Origin: Mesorhizobium sp. M1D.F.Ca.ET.043.01.1.1
GTDB taxonomy: Bacteria > Pseudomonadota > Alphaproteobacteria > Rhizobiales > Rhizobiaceae
Direction of reading: 5' to 3'
Length of the DNA stretch: 64,000 nt
NCBI RefSeq assembly: GCF_003952385.1
Contig: NZ_CP034444.1
Span: 3,596,001-3,660,000, forward strand
The number at the start of each line of letters is the position of its first letter. The first letter of the stretch is position 1. A program made the translations under genes and the position numbers. The notes beneath the pieces are model-generated. The model had not been told where the DNA came from. It ran no database searches and saw only the letters and a program-made list of their open reading frames with translations. Of the stretch, positions 8,491 to 18,021 are shown in pieces.

Positions 8491-9630
8491 GGGCCTGTTG
8501 CGTAATTGGCTGGTTGTGATTCTCTGAGTTGGAACTCGGAGGGAATCGCGATGGCGGTGAAGCGGACGGGTCAGTTGAGCCTGGCGGAAGCATTTCTGGG
8601 CCAGAAGCTTGCTGGTGGATCCTCGCCGCTCGATCGGCTGTCCGGTCTGGTGAAGTGGTATCGCTTCGAGAAGCTGCTCAACCCGCTACGCGATGGCGGC
8701 CCGGGACGTGCGGCTTGGCCTCCGCTGGTTCTGTTCAAAGCACTGCTGCTGCAATCGCTCTATGGGCTATCGGATCGCGAACTCGAGGAAGCGCTGGGCG
8801 ACCGGCTGTCGTTCCGGCGCTTTGTCGGGCTTGGCCTTGAGGAGAGCATTCCCGATCACTCAGTGCTGTCGCGCTTCCGCAACCTGCTTGTCGGCGAAGG
8901 GCTGATGGAAAGGCTGTTTGGCGAACTGGACCGGCAGTTGGAGAAGGTCGGCGTAATCCTGAAGCGCGGCACGATGCTGGATGCGACGCTGATCGATGCG
9001 GTCTCGGCGCCGCCGACAGCCGAGCGGCCCTCGAAGGATGCCGATGCCCGTCCCGTGCGGCGGGGCAAGGGCGGCTTTACCTTCGGCTACAAGGCCCATG
9101 TTGGGGTCGACGAGGGCTCTGGTCTGATCCGCACGGTGATCACCACGCCGGCCAACGTCAACGACACGGTAATGGCCGATCACTTGATCCGAGGCGACGA
9201 GAAGACGGTGTGGGCGGATGCCGCCTATGACACGCATGCCCGGCGTGCTCGGCTCAAGGCCGAGGGCAGGAAGCCGCGCATTGCCCGCCGCCCCAATAAG
9301 CACCATTCGCTGCCCGAGCGGCTCAAGCGCTACAATCGCCTGATCGCACGACGGCGGGCGGCGGTGGAGACGACCTTCGCCACGCTTAAGAACCGCATGA
9401 AACTGACCACAATCCGCTATGTCGGACTGGCCAAGGCCGCAGCCCAGGTGACACTTGCCGCGATCGCTTTCAACATGCGCCGATGGGCGGCAATCACAGG
9501 ATAGGTGCGCCTAGCCTCCAGCCTAAGGCCGCCCGCCACCATCAAACTCCACCCCAAAAGCCAAAAATGAGCGAGACCTCACGGCCAAACCGCCTCGCGG
9601 GTCTGTCCGCGCTAACTGCGCAACAGGCCC
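8491..9630 (+). mobile_element. IS5-like insertion sequence
   Basis: An element of about 1.14 kb bounded by imperfect terminal inverted repeats: 8491-8510 (GGGCCTGTTGCGTAATTGGC) and the complement at 9611-9630, with the outer 12 nt identical. It carries one transposase frame and about 110 bp of non-coding sequence after it. The flanks outside the ends (8475-8490 and 9631-9646) are also perfect complements of each other, so the whole 28-bp arm reads as one inverted repeat. No direct target-site duplication is visible. Confidence 0.8.
8551..9504 (+). CDS. IS5-family transposase
   Basis: A 317-residue DDE transposase. The N-terminal DUF772-type DNA-binding region contains LVLFKALLLQSLYGLSDREL and IPDHSVLSRFRNLL. 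Catalytic residues read as Asp144 (GTMLDATLIDA), Asp223 (VWADAAYDT) and Glu273 (RRAAVETTFATLKNRM), with the IS5 Y-(2)-R-(3)-E-(6)-K-like C1 region. CGGAGGGAATCGCG precedes the ATG at 8551; a start at 8506 would add 15 residues with no support. The frame is intact, so the element could still be active. Confidence 0.92.
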   Translation: MAVKRTGQLSLAEAFLGQKLAGGSSPLDRLSGLVKWYRFEKLLNPLRDGGPGRAAWPPLVLFKALLLQSLYGLSDRELEEALGDRLSFRRFVGLGLEESIPDHSVLSRFRNLLVGEGLMERLFGELDRQLEKVGVILKRGTMLDATLIDAVSAPPTAERPSKDADARPVRRGKGGFTFGYKAHVGVDEGSGLIRTVITTPANVNDTVMADHLIRGDEKTVWADAAYDTHARRARLKAEGRKPRIARRPNKHHSLPERLKRYNRLIARRRAAVETTFATLKNRMKLTTIRYVGLAKAAAQVTLAAIAFNMRRWAAITG

Positions 9631-9661
9631 ACAAGGGGAGAAGGGGGCGTCGCGCCAATTG

Positions 9662-9811
9662 CCGAAAAGCCAAAACATTGCTATCTACGCCGCCATGGAA
9701 GAGCTTTTCGGCGATCCGGCCTACAAGGGCTTCGTGCTGCAGGACAGGAAGCGCCTGCCGTCGCGATTTGCCGCGCGCGTCTGCGGCGCGCTCACCAGCC
9801 GACTTAGCTGA
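9662..9811 (+). pseudogene. 5'-truncated remnant, possibly TetR-family C-terminus
   Basis: An open frame with no start codon in a plausible place ends at 9809-9811. Its visible residues (NIAIYAAMEELFGDPAYKGF) resemble the ligand-domain segment of some TetR-family regulators, which often read as a family-like AMEELF..P.F.G stretch. It begins just after the IS right end and its palindromic flank, so it looks like the tail of a gene lost by insertion or deletion. No upstream half remains on the left side of the IS. The match is weak and could be chance. Confidence 0.3.
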
Positions 9812-9814
9812 GGC

Positions 9815-9853
9815 CGACCGATCCAGGTCGATTCGCCGGTTCGAAACCCGGCG
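9815..9853 (+). promoter_or_regulatory. Paired hairpins in the leuC leader
   Basis: Two adjacent stem-loops lie 40-75 nt before the leuC start: 9815-9819 with 9826-9830 (5 bp) and 9834-9839 with 9848-9853 (CGCCGG/CCGGCG, 8-nt loop). No T run and no leucine-rich leader peptide is seen, so this is not a classical leu attenuator. They may be operator or mRNA structure. Confidence 0.3.
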
Positions 9854-9891
9854 CCAGCCTTTCCCATTCTCGCATCGACGGATTTACGCAC

Positions 9892-11301
9892 ATGAGCGCA
9901 CCGCGCACCCTCTACGACAAGATCTTCGACGACCATGTCGTCGACCGCCAGGACGACGGCACCTGCCTGCTCTATGTCGACCGCCACCTGGTCCACGAAG
10001 TCACCAGCCCGCAGGCCTTCGAAGGCCTGCGCATGAGCAACCGCAAGGTTCGCCATCCCGAAAAGACGCTCGCCGTGGTCGACCACAACGTGCCGACCTC
10101 GCCGGAGCGCAAGTTCGGCATCAAGAACGAGGAAAGCCGCATCCAGGTCGAGGCGCTGGCCAGGAACGCCAAGGATTTCGGCATCGAATATTACTCAGAG
10201 AACGACGTCCGCCAGGGCATCGTCCACATCATCGGGCCCGAGCAGGGCTTCACGCTGCCCGGCATGACCATCGTTTGCGGCGACAGCCACACCTCGACGC
10301 ATGGCGCGTTCGGCGCGCTGGCGCACGGCATCGGCACCTCGGAGGTCGAGCATGTGCTGGCGACGCAAACGCTGATCCAGCGCAAGGCCAAGAACATGCT
10401 GGTGCGCGTCGACGGCCAGCTTCCGGAAGGCGTCACCGCCAAGGACATCATCCTCGCCATCATCGGCGAGATCGGCACCGCCGGCGGCACCGGCTACGTC
10501 ATCGAATATGCCGGCGAGGCGATCCGCTCGCTGTCGATGGAAGGCCGCATGACGGTCTGCAACATGTCGATCGAAGGCGGGGCCAGGGCCGGCCTGATCG
10601 CGCCGGACGAGACGACCTTCGCCTATGTCAAAGACAAGCCGCGCGCGCCGAAGGGCGCCGCCTGGGACGCCGCGCTCGCCTACTGGAAGACGATGCATTC
10701 CGACGAAGGCGCGCATTTCGACAAGGTGGTCGTGCTCGACGCGCAGAAACTGCCGCCGATCGTCTCCTGGGGCTCGTCGCCGGAGGACGTCGTCTCGGTG
10801 CAGGGTTTCGTGCCCGATCCGGCCGGTATTGCCGATGAGAACAAGCGCTCATCGAAGCTGCGCGCGCTCGACTATATGGGGCTGACGCCGGGAACCAAGA
10901 TCACCGACATCGCGCTCGACCGCGTCTTCATCGGCTCCTGCACCAATGGCCGCATCGAGGACCTGCGCGCCGCGGCCAAGGTGGTCGAGGGCAAGAAGGT
11001 AAACCCGCGCGTCAACGCCATGATCGTGCCGGGCTCCGGCCTGGTGAAGGAGCAGGCCGAGGCCGAAGGCCTCGACAAGATCTTCGTCGCCGCCGGCTTC
11101 GACTGGCGCGAGCCCGGCTGCTCGATGTGCCTTGCCATGAACGACGACCGGCTGAAGCCGCATGAACGCTGCGCCTCGACCTCGAATCGCAATTTCGAGG
11201 GTCGGCAGGGCTTCAAGGGCCGCACCCATCTGGTGTCGCCGGCCATGGCGGCGGCCGCCGCGATCGCCGGCCATTTCGTCGACATCCGCGACTGGAAATA
11301 G
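9892..11301 (+). CDS. leuC: 3-isopropylmalate dehydratase large subunit LeuC
   Basis: Together with LeuD it isomerises 2-isopropylmalate to 3-isopropylmalate in leucine biosynthesis. The 469-residue aconitase-family protein opens with [13 protein letters not shown] and contains the iron-sulfur ligands Cys350 (IGSCTNGR), Cys410 and Cys413 ([10 protein letters not shown]). VDHNVPTS and [12 protein letters not shown] are further active-site signatures. Length is normal. leuD and leuB are not next to it, as is common in rhizobia. A strong terminator follows at 11358. Confidence 0.96.
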   Translation: MSAPRTLYDKIFDDHVVDRQDDGTCLLYVDRHLVHEVTSPQAFEGLRMSNRKVRHPEKTLAVVDHNVPTSPERKFGIKNEESRIQVEALARNAKDFGIEYYSENDVRQGIVHIIGPEQGFTLPGMTIVCGDSHTSTHGAFGALAHGIGTSEVEHVLATQTLIQRKAKNMLVRVDGQLPEGVTAKDIILAIIGEIGTAGGTGYVIEYAGEAIRSLSMEGRMTVCNMSIEGGARAGLIAPDETTFAYVKDKPRAPKGAAWDAALAYWKTMHSDEGAHFDKVVVLDAQKLPPIVSWGSSPEDVVSVQGFVPDPAGIADENKRSSKLRALDYMGLTPGTKITDIALDRVFIGSCTNGRIEDLRAAAKVVEGKKVNPRVNAMIVPGSGLVKEQAEAEGLDKIFVAAGFDWREPGCSMCLAMNDDRLKPHERCASTSNRNFEGRQGFKGRTHLVSPAMAAAAAIAGHFVDIRDWK

Positions 11302-11357
11302 GCGCGTTTGCAAGCAGGCGCGGCTTGAGCCAGGCCCGCGCCGCAATCCGTCACCGG

Positions 11358-11389
11358 AACCCCGAGCCGCGCCGCGGCTCGGGGTTTTT
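11358..11389 (+). terminator. Rho-independent terminator of leuC
   Basis: A 13-bp perfect stem (11358-11370 with 11374-11386) with a 3-nt loop is followed by TTTTTC, 57 nt after the leuC stop. No competing gene overlaps it. Confidence 0.9.
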
Positions 11390-11497
11390 CATGGCTGACC
11401 GGAGCAAGATTGCGCCTGCGTCAGCTTCCGCTTAACTGCTTGTTTGCGCTTCCGGACTAGCATTCCCCCTGGGTCAAGTGGGGAAAGTCACGGTCCG

Positions 11498-12694
11498 TTG
11501 GACACCGGTCTGCTCATAGCGCTGCTCAATCCGACGATAGCGCTGGCGCTTGGCGCCGCGTTCCTCGTGCTGTGGTTTCATCAGCGCCATCGTCCATATC
11601 TGGCGGTGCTGGCGGCAAGCTACTGCCTGTCGGCGCCGGGCTTCCTGCTGCAATATTTCACGCTTCCGGTCGGCATCGTGGCGACCAAGCTGATCTCCAA
11701 CATATGCTTCACGATCGCCGCCTGCTGCCTTTCCGGTGCGATCGTCGCGCGCTACGGCCGGCGCGTGCCCTATATCGGCATCGGCATCATGACCGGCAGC
11801 GGGCTCGCCGCCTTCGCGTGGTTCATGTTCATGCAGCCGGATCTCACCTGGCGCGTGCTGGCCATGAATTTCGGCTTCGGCGGTCTCAGCCTGCTCGTCG
11901 CCGCCGAGCTCAGGACGGTGCGCAACAACGGGCCGACCGAAAAAATCCTGTTCATTCTGGCGCTGCTTTCCGGGCTGAACTTCACCGCCCGCACACTGAT
12001 CGTCGTCATCGCGCATGGACCGTTCCCGAGCTATGATGGCTTCTACGGCTCGTCCTACTGGACGACGGCGCTGCTTTCGCATGCGCTTTTGTCGCTGCTC
12101 ATCGCGCTCTGCCTGTTCACGGCGGCGGCGCTCGACGTGCTGAAGGCGCTGAAGGCCGAGACCCATACCGATCCGCTGTCCGGCCTGCTCAACCGCCGCG
12201 GCTTCGAGGAACGGGCGGCAGCTCTGCTCGATCAATGCGCCAGAGCGGGGTTTCCCGTGGCGCTGGTGCTTGCCGACCTCGATCACTTCAAGGCGCTCAA
12301 CGACCGGCACGGACATGAGGCGGGCGACCGGGTGATTGCCGATTTCTCCGCCAAGCTGCGCTTTGCCACGGGCGCCCGCGGCGCCGCCGGCCGCATCGGC
12401 GGCGAGGAGTTCGCCGTGCTTCTGCCGCTCAGCGATCTCGCCGCGGCGCGCCTGTTCGCCGAAGCGATCCGCAGCTTCTATTCGGCCGGGGCCGTCGACG
12501 GCCTGCCGCCCGGCACCAGGGTGACCGCGAGCTTCGGCGTCGCCGCCCGCACCGGCAATGAAGGGCTGGCGCCGCTGATGCGGCGCGCCGACGAGGCGCT
12601 CTACAAGGCCAAGAGGAACGGCCGCGACAGCGTCCGCCTTTCGTACGAGCGCCCCGAAACCGCCTTCGTGCCCGAAGCGGCCAGCGTCGGCTGA
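11498..12694 (+). CDS. Membrane-bound GGDEF diguanylate cyclase (first of two)
   Basis: About 398 residues. Six or seven hydrophobic helices fill the first 210 residues with no recognised sensor domain. A GGDEF domain follows (HTDPLSGLLNRRGFEER, LADLDHFKALNDRHGHEAGD, active-site loop GRIGGEEFAVLLP, ending RRADEALYKAKRNGRD). The intact GGEEF predicts synthesis of cyclic di-GMP. The RxxD inhibitory site five residues before it is missing. The start is uncertain: no ATG fits, and a TTG at 11498 after GGGGAAAG puts the first helix at the N-terminus; a TTG at 11444 is the alternative. The next gene is a paralogue. Confidence 0.82.
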   Translation: MDTGLLIALLNPTIALALGAAFLVLWFHQRHRPYLAVLAASYCLSAPGFLLQYFTLPVGIVATKLISNICFTIAACCLSGAIVARYGRRVPYIGIGIMTGSGLAAFAWFMFMQPDLTWRVLAMNFGFGGLSLLVAAELRTVRNNGPTEKILFILALLSGLNFTARTLIVVIAHGPFPSYDGFYGSSYWTTALLSHALLSLLIALCLFTAAALDVLKALKAETHTDPLSGLLNRRGFEERAAALLDQCARAGFPVALVLADLDHFKALNDRHGHEAGDRVIADFSAKLRFATGARGAAGRIGGEEFAVLLPLSDLAAARLFAEAIRSFYSAGAVDGLPPGTRVTASFGVAARTGNEGLAPLMRRADEALYKAKRNGRDSVRLSYERPETAFVPEAASVG

Positions 12695-12862
12695 GACGGA
12701 CGGGCCTGGGTCATCGGAGACGCCACGCCGTTCGAGATGACCCCCGAGCTATCGCGACCGCCAAGGACGCTTCGCCAAATCTCGAAGATATGCAGCCACC
12801 ATAGCCCGCGTTAACATGTTTTTCGCCCGTCGGTGGTTTTCTGTGCCGGGGACTCAAGGAAC

Positions 12863-14056
12863 ATGGGCAGCGCTGATTTCATCCTGGTGATCAATCTGTT
12901 CGTCGCCGGGCTGCTGGCGGCGGCCTTCATGACCATCGCCATCCATGATGTCGGGCGCGTGTCGGCGCGCTGGCTCGCTCTCGGCTATGGACTCGGCATG
13001 GCCTATTTCGCCATCGAGTTCAGCATTCCCGCCTTTGCCGATGCCCGGCTGCCGGTTGTCGTGGCCTTTGCCGTCTTCCTCGGCGCAACCATTGCCTTCA
13101 ACGGCGGGCTTGCCCACAAATACGGCGTGCGCCCGCCCTGGGCGCCGATGCTGTTCTTCCTGGCTGTCGCCTCGGCCGCCGTCTATCTGGTGCAGGACCT
13201 GCCCCGCCACTCGCTCACCCGCATGATGGCCTATCAGCTTCCCTATGCCGCCATGCAGTTCACCGCTCTCGGCATCGTGCTGTCCTCCAGGCAAAGGCTT
13301 GGCCGGCTCGATCACCTCTTGATGGCCGTGCTCGCGGCAAGCGCGGCGCAGTTCGCATCAAAGCCTTTCATCGCCGGCGCGCTGGGCGGCTGGGGCGCCA
13401 ATCCGCAATCCTATGTGCAGACGGGCTATGCGCTGGTGTCGCAATCGCTCGGCACCGTGTTCGGTCTGGCTGTGGCGCTGCTCGCGCTCGCCATACTGGT
13501 GCGCGACGTGCTCGCCGAGGCGATGTCGAAATCGGAGACCGACACGCTGTCGCGGCTGCTCAACCGCGGTGGCTTCGAACGTCATGCCGAGCTCGCAATC
13601 AGGGATGCGGTGCGCCAGGGCATTCCGGTGGCGCTGGTCATCGCCGATCTCGACCACTTCAAGAACATCAACGACAGCTACGGCCATGCCAGCGGCGACC
13701 GCGTCATCGAAACCTTCGCGGGTCTCCTGCGCGAGGCGGCGGCGGAGCATCATGTCGCCGGCCGCATCGGCGGCGAGGAGTTCGCCATCATCCTGCCCGG
13801 CACCAACCTTGCCGCCGCGCGGCTGTTCGCGGAGGGGGCGCGCAACGCCTTCGGCGCGCTGCCGATCGAGGGACTGCCCGCCGGTCATCGCTGCAGCGCG
13901 AGCTTCGGCGTCGCCGAGCTTGCCGCGGACGAGGGTTTCTCAGATCTGTTTCGGCGCGCCGACGAGGCACTCTACGCGGCCAAGAATGCCGGCCGCGACT
14001 GCGTGCGCGTCGGGCTGGCGACTTTGCGGGGAAAGGCGCTCAGCGGCAGGGGCTGA
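12863..14056 (+). CDS. Membrane-bound GGDEF diguanylate cyclase (second of two)
   Basis: A 397-residue protein built like the preceding one: about seven hydrophobic helices (residues 1-220), a short linker, then GGDEF with ETDTLSRLLNRGGFERH, IADLDHFKNINDSYGHASGD and GRIGGEEFAIILPG. The catalytic loop is intact and the RxxD product-inhibition site is again absent. Within the cyclase domain the two proteins are very alike, while the membrane parts differ, so they probably arose by duplication and now sense different inputs. The ATG at 12863 follows AAGGA closely. Its end overlaps the convergent small exported protein by 17 nt. Confidence 0.86.
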   Translation: MGSADFILVINLFVAGLLAAAFMTIAIHDVGRVSARWLALGYGLGMAYFAIEFSIPAFADARLPVVVAFAVFLGATIAFNGGLAHKYGVRPPWAPMLFFLAVASAAVYLVQDLPRHSLTRMMAYQLPYAAMQFTALGIVLSSRQRLGRLDHLLMAVLAASAAQFASKPFIAGALGGWGANPQSYVQTGYALVSQSLGTVFGLAVALLALAILVRDVLAEAMSKSETDTLSRLLNRGGFERHAELAIRDAVRQGIPVALVIADLDHFKNINDSYGHASGDRVIETFAGLLREAAAEHHVAGRIGGEEFAIILPGTNLAAARLFAEGARNAFGALPIEGLPAGHRCSASFGVAELAADEGFSDLFRRADEALYAAKNAGRDCVRVGLATLRGKALSGRG

Positions 14057-14393
14057 GATTGGGCATCTCGCCGTCGGAAAGCCCGTACATGTAGGAGCGG
14101 CCCTTCACGAAGACCGGCGGCTGATAGCAACCCGGCGCGCCAGCATCGTCGGAGTCATATACGACATCGGGCTGGCCGGCGCCGGTAAAGTTGGAGAGCT
14201 CCTTGGCGTGCCTGCCCTCGCCGACGATGATGCGCTTGTAGCCGGCGGCGCTGTCGATGACAAGATTGCCGAAGGAATCGGCATAGACGCGGTCATGATG
14301 GCGCAAACCCGCCTCGGCCGGCGCGGCAATCGCGGTGGCGAGTGCCGCCAGCGTGACGGCCGCGATGCTTGCCCGCACTGAATTCGAACGCAT
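14040..14393 (-). CDS. Small exported protein of unknown function
   Basis: A 117-residue protein with a Sec signal peptide (residues 1-28, ending AAPAEAG). The mature 89 residues contain YADSFGNLVIDSAAGYKRI and two cysteines (PGCYQPP and the C-terminal SPCR) that could form one disulfide in the periplasm. No family is recognised. It converges on the second GGDEF gene with a 17-nt overlap, and its promoter must lie in 14394-14635, an AT-richer stretch with no other gene. Confidence 0.65.
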   Translation of the reverse strand: MRSNSVRASIAAVTLAALATAIAAPAEAGLRHHDRVYADSFGNLVIDSAAGYKRIIVGEGRHAKELSNFTGAGQPDVVYDSDDAGAPGCYQPPVFVKGRSYMYGLSDGEMPNLSPCR

Positions 14394-14635
14394 GTCGCTC
14401 TCCCTTTAAGCGCGCTGCGACCTTGTCGGATCGCGCTGCACAACGTCGAATCAGAAATTAACTCTTTCTTAACCTTTGTTAAGAGGCGGACGGCCTCCGC
14501 TGGCGGATCTTAATCAACATGGTTAATTTCGGCGGCCTGGATCGCATCGTCCAGCCCAACCCGGCTGACTCAGGGTGAACTTGATCTTGGCGCGCCGCGT
14601 GGCTAGCGTGCCGCGCACGAAAGGGGCTGCCGCAT

Positions 14636-15130
14636 ATGAGCTTTGGCCGCACGGTTCGGGTGTCGATCGCCATCCCGCTGCTTCTCGCAGCCGCTGCCTG
14701 CGTGCCGCAGGATGGCGCGCCGAAGGCGGTGAATGCTGCATCGTCCGCGGCTACGCCCGCACCGGTTCAGCCGCCCGCCGCGCCAGCGGCGCCCCCGATA
14801 TCCGCAGCACCCCCGATATCCGCAGCGCCCAAAACGCCCGGAACCGCCCCGGCACCCGCAACCAAGATCATCACCGACCTGACCGCGCCGCGATCCGGTG
14901 TCGGAACGGCCACCTACAGATGCGGCAATGGCGGCATGATCACCATCCAGAATCTTGGCCGGTCGCTGCGTGTCATTGGACCGGACGGCGCGGCCGAGGA
15001 GTTTGCGGCGTCGCCGGCCAACCAGAGCAGCCGCTACCAGGAAGCGGCGACGCATGACGCAATCGTGATCGACGGACGCGAGGCGCTGGTGATGAAGAGA
15101 GGGTCGACGCCGCAGACCTGCAGAAGGTAG
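14636..15130 (+). CDS. Lipoprotein with a MliC-like lysozyme-inhibitor domain
   Basis: 164 residues. A lipobox (PLLLAAAACVPQ) marks Cys21 as the probable lipidation site. Residues 25-80 are a Pro/Ala-rich linker with a tandem PPISAA repeat. The C-terminal 75 residues read TYRCGNGGMITI ... SSRYQEA ... ALVMKRGSTPQTCRR, the pattern of MliC/PliC C-type lysozyme inhibitors, with the two bracketing cysteines. Such proteins protect peptidoglycan from host lysozyme. The domain call is by eye and moderately sure; the lipoprotein call is firmer. Confidence 0.55.
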   Translation: MSFGRTVRVSIAIPLLLAAAACVPQDGAPKAVNAASSAATPAPVQPPAAPAAPPISAAPPISAAPKTPGTAPAPATKIITDLTAPRSGVGTATYRCGNGGMITIQNLGRSLRVIGPDGAAEEFAASPANQSSRYQEAATHDAIVIDGREALVMKRGSTPQTCRR

Positions 15131-15255
15131 CGATCCTCGTTGCCATACCGCACTGCAGCGACGTTGCGCCGGCTTCGCATCGCCCGCTAATCGATTGAAG
15201 CGGATTTCCCCCTTTTTGTCAGACTAAATGACGTTTCCAAAACGATTTTCCGGCT

Positions 15256-15284
15256 TTGACGCGGTGCAAAAAGCGCATTAGAAA
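15256..15284 (+). promoter_or_regulatory. Candidate sdh promoter
   Basis: TTGACG at 15256-15261 and TAGAAA at 15279-15284 with 17-bp spacing lie about 80 nt before sdhC. The rest of the 230-bp gap (15131-15361) shows nothing else I can name. Confidence 0.4.
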
Positions 15285-15361
15285 CCGCCTATCCGAAGCC
15301 ATATACGGAGGCGGCAAACGCCGCGCCTGTCGCGGCTCCGGAACGCCGAACTGGGGGAGCC

Positions 15362-15784
15362 ATGAGCAAATCACCAGCCACCCGCGCAGTTGCCAGACAT
15401 GAGCGGCCGCTTTCGCCGCATCTGACGATCTACCGGCCGCCGATCACGATGACGATGTCGATCATCCATCGCGTCACCGGCGGCGCGCTCTATTTCGGCA
15501 CGCTGCTGGTGGCGGCATGGCTGATCGCGGCTTCGACCTCGCAGGCCGCCTTCGATCTCGTCAACTGGGCCTTCGGCTCCTGGCTCGGCCGGCTGGTCCT
15601 GTTCGGCTACACCTGGGCGCTGATGCACCACATGCTGGGCGGGCTGCGCCATCTTGTCTGGGATACCGGCGTGGGGCTTGAGAAACACACCGCCTCGAAG
15701 ATCGCCTGGGCGACGCTCGCCGGCTCGATCGTGCTGACGCTGCTGATCTGGATCGCCGGCTACATGGCGCGGGGAGCACTCTGA
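15362..15784 (+). CDS. sdhC: Succinate dehydrogenase cytochrome b556 subunit
   Basis: A 140-residue inner-membrane anchor of complex II. It shows the SdhC signature [20 protein letters not shown] followed by HRVTGGALY, and the heme-proximal [15 protein letters not shown]. Three hydrophobic helices are visible. GGGGGAG precedes the ATG. It is the first gene of sdhC-sdhD-sdhA-DUF3052-sdhB; its stop overlaps the sdhD start (TGATG). Confidence 0.95.
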   Translation: MSKSPATRAVARHERPLSPHLTIYRPPITMTMSIIHRVTGGALYFGTLLVAAWLIAASTSQAAFDLVNWAFGSWLGRLVLFGYTWALMHHMLGGLRHLVWDTGVGLEKHTASKIAWATLAGSIVLTLLIWIAGYMARGAL

Positions 15785-16179
15785 TGACCGCAAAGAATTC
15801 GGACATGCGCACGCCGCTGGGCAAGGTACGCGGCCTCGGCTCGGCCCGCGAAGGCACCGGCCATTTCTGGCGCCAGCGGCTGACGGCGATCGCCAACATC
15901 CCGCTCATCCTGTTCTTCGTAGGCTTCCTGATCGCGGTCAACGGCCACGGCTATGCCGACGTGCGGGCTTCGCTCGCCAATCCGTTCGTGGCGCTGGTGC
16001 TGTCACTGGTGCTCATTTCCGGCCTCTACCACATGCGGCTCGGCATGCAGGTGATCATCGAGGACTATGTGCATAGCGAAGGCATGAGGCTGGCGCTGAT
16101 CGCCCTCAACACATTCTTCACAGTGGCAGTGGGCGTCGCCTCGCTCTTCGCCCTGCTCAAACTCGCATTCGGAGGCTGA
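15784..16179 (+). CDS. sdhD: Succinate dehydrogenase membrane anchor subunit
   Basis: A 131-residue second anchor of complex II. Features of alphaproteobacterial SdhD are present: [20 protein letters not shown] at the N-terminus, [11 protein letters not shown], and [17 protein letters not shown], which holds the heme-ligand histidine region. Three helices. The start is fixed by the 1-nt overlap with sdhC. sdhA begins 4 nt after its stop. Confidence 0.95.
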   Translation: MTAKNSDMRTPLGKVRGLGSAREGTGHFWRQRLTAIANIPLILFFVGFLIAVNGHGYADVRASLANPFVALVLSLVLISGLYHMRLGMQVIIEDYVHSEGMRLALIALNTFFTVAVGVASLFALLKLAFGG

Positions 16180-16183
16180 CGTC

Positions 16184-18019
16184 TTGGCCAACGCAAATAC
16201 AACCGGCACGGCTTCCGCCTACACTTTCGTCGATCACAAATTCGATGTGGTGATCGTCGGCGCCGGCGGCGCCGGGTTGCGCGCCACGCTCGGCATGGCC
16301 GAGCAGGGGCTGCGCACCGCCTGCATCACCAAGGTGTTCCCGACCCGCTCGCATACGGTGGCGGCCCAGGGCGGCATCGCCGCTTCGCTCGCCAACATGG
16401 GTCCCGACAACTGGCAGTGGCATCTCTTCGACACCGTCAAGGGTTCGGACTGGCTGGGCGACATCGACGCGCAGGAATACATGGTGCGCGAGGCGCCCGC
16501 CGCGGTCTACGAGCTCGAGCATTACGGCGTGCCGTTCTCGCGCACGGAGGAAGGCAAGATCTACCAGCGGCCGTTCGGCGGCATGATGATGAATTTCGGC
16601 GACGGCCCGCCGGTGCAGCGCACCTGCGCCGCCGCCGACCGTACCGGCCATGCCATGCTGCATACGCTCTACGGCCAGTCGCTGAAGAACAACGCGCAGT
16701 TCTTCATCGAGTATTTCGCGCTCGACCTGATCATGGAGCCGGACGGCACCTGCACCGGGGTCGTTGCCTGGAACCTCGACGACGGCACCATCCACCGCTT
16801 CTCGGCGAAGATGGTGGTGCTGGCGACAGGCGGCTATGGCCGCGCCTATTTCTCGGCCACCTCGGCGCATACCTGCACCGGCGACGGCGGCGGCATGGCC
16901 GCACGTGCCGGGCTTGCGCTGCAGGACATGGAGTTCGTGCAGTTCCACCCGACCGGCATCTACGGCGCCGGCTGCCTGATCACCGAAGGCGCGCGCGGCG
17001 AGGGCGGCTATCTCGTCAATTCCGAAGGCGAGCGCTTCATGGAGCGCTATGCGCCGTCGGCCAAGGACCTTGCCTCGCGCGACGTGGTCTCACGCTGCAT
17101 GACGATGGAGATCCGCGAGGGCCGCGGCGTCGGCCCGAAGAAGGACCACATCTTCCTGCATCTCGACCATCTCGACCCGGCCGTCCTGCATGAAAGGCTG
17201 CCAGGCATTTCGGAGTCGGCAAAGATCTTCGCCGGCGTCGACCTGACCAAGGAACCGATCCCGGTGCTGCCGACGGTCCACTATAACATGGGCGGCGTGC
17301 CGACCAATTACTGGGGCGAGGTGCTCAACCCGACGTCGAGTAGCCCGGACAGGGTGTCGCCGGGGCTGATGGCGGTGGGCGAGGCGGCCTGCGCTTCGGT
17401 GCACGGCGCCAACCGGCTGGGCTCGAATTCGCTGATCGACCTGGTCGTCTTCGGCCGCGCCGCGGCGATCCGCGCCGGCCAGGTGATCGACCGCAATTCG
17501 CCGATTCCTTCGCCCAACGAAGTCTCGGTCGAGAAGATCATGGACCGCTTCGACCGGCTGCGCCACGCCAACGGCTCGACGCCGACGGCCAGCTTGCGCG
17601 AAAAGATGCAGAAGGCGATGCAGGAGGACGCTGCGGTGTTCCGGACGCAGGAATCGCTCGAAAACGGCTGCAAGCGCGTCTCGCAGATCTGGGGCGAGCT
17701 CAAGGACATCAAGGTGTTCGACCGCTCGATGATCTGGAATTCGGACCTGGTCGAAACGCTAGAACTGGAAAACCTGATGGCCAACGCCATCACCACGGTC
17801 TACGGCGCCGAGGCGCGCAAGGAGAGCCGGGGCGCGCACGCGCGGGAAGATTTTTCCTCTCGCGACGACGCCAACTGGCGCAAGCATACACTGGCTCATC
17901 TCAGCGAGGACGGTGAGGTGACGCTCACCTACCGGCCGGTGCATACCGAGACGCTGCTGGCGGAAAAGGACGGCGGCATCAATCCGGCCAAGATCGCGCC
18001 GAAGGCCAGGGTGTACTGA
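16184..18019 (+). CDS. sdhA: Succinate dehydrogenase flavoprotein subunit
   Basis: A 611-residue catalytic subunit oxidising succinate to fumarate. The Rossmann motif [16 protein letters not shown], the covalent FAD attachment at His57 ([11 protein letters not shown]), the active-site region [19 protein letters not shown], and [20 protein letters not shown] are all present. It starts with TTG at 16184, placed 8 nt after GGAGG. The stop is 2 nt before the next ATG, a DUF3052 gene, instead of sdhB. Confidence 0.97.
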   Translation: MANANTTGTASAYTFVDHKFDVVIVGAGGAGLRATLGMAEQGLRTACITKVFPTRSHTVAAQGGIAASLANMGPDNWQWHLFDTVKGSDWLGDIDAQEYMVREAPAAVYELEHYGVPFSRTEEGKIYQRPFGGMMMNFGDGPPVQRTCAAADRTGHAMLHTLYGQSLKNNAQFFIEYFALDLIMEPDGTCTGVVAWNLDDGTIHRFSAKMVVLATGGYGRAYFSATSAHTCTGDGGGMAARAGLALQDMEFVQFHPTGIYGAGCLITEGARGEGGYLVNSEGERFMERYAPSAKDLASRDVVSRCMTMEIREGRGVGPKKDHIFLHLDHLDPAVLHERLPGISESAKIFAGVDLTKEPIPVLPTVHYNMGGVPTNYWGEVLNPTSSSPDRVSPGLMAVGEAACASVHGANRLGSNSLIDLVVFGRAAAIRAGQVIDRNSPIPSPNEVSVEKIMDRFDRLRHANGSTPTASLREKMQKAMQEDAAVFRTQESLENGCKRVSQIWGELKDIKVFDRSMIWNSDLVETLELENLMANAITTVYGAEARKESRGAHAREDFSSRDDANWRKHTLAHLSEDGEVTLTYRPVHTETLLAEKDGGINPAKIAPKARVY

Positions 18020-18021
18020 CC

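Noticed and set aside
9826..9860. tRNA-like 3' end (GGTTCGAAACC loop then CGCCA) before leuC
   Set aside because: The T-stem is one base out of register, the acceptor part is missing and no D or anticodon arm lies upstream.
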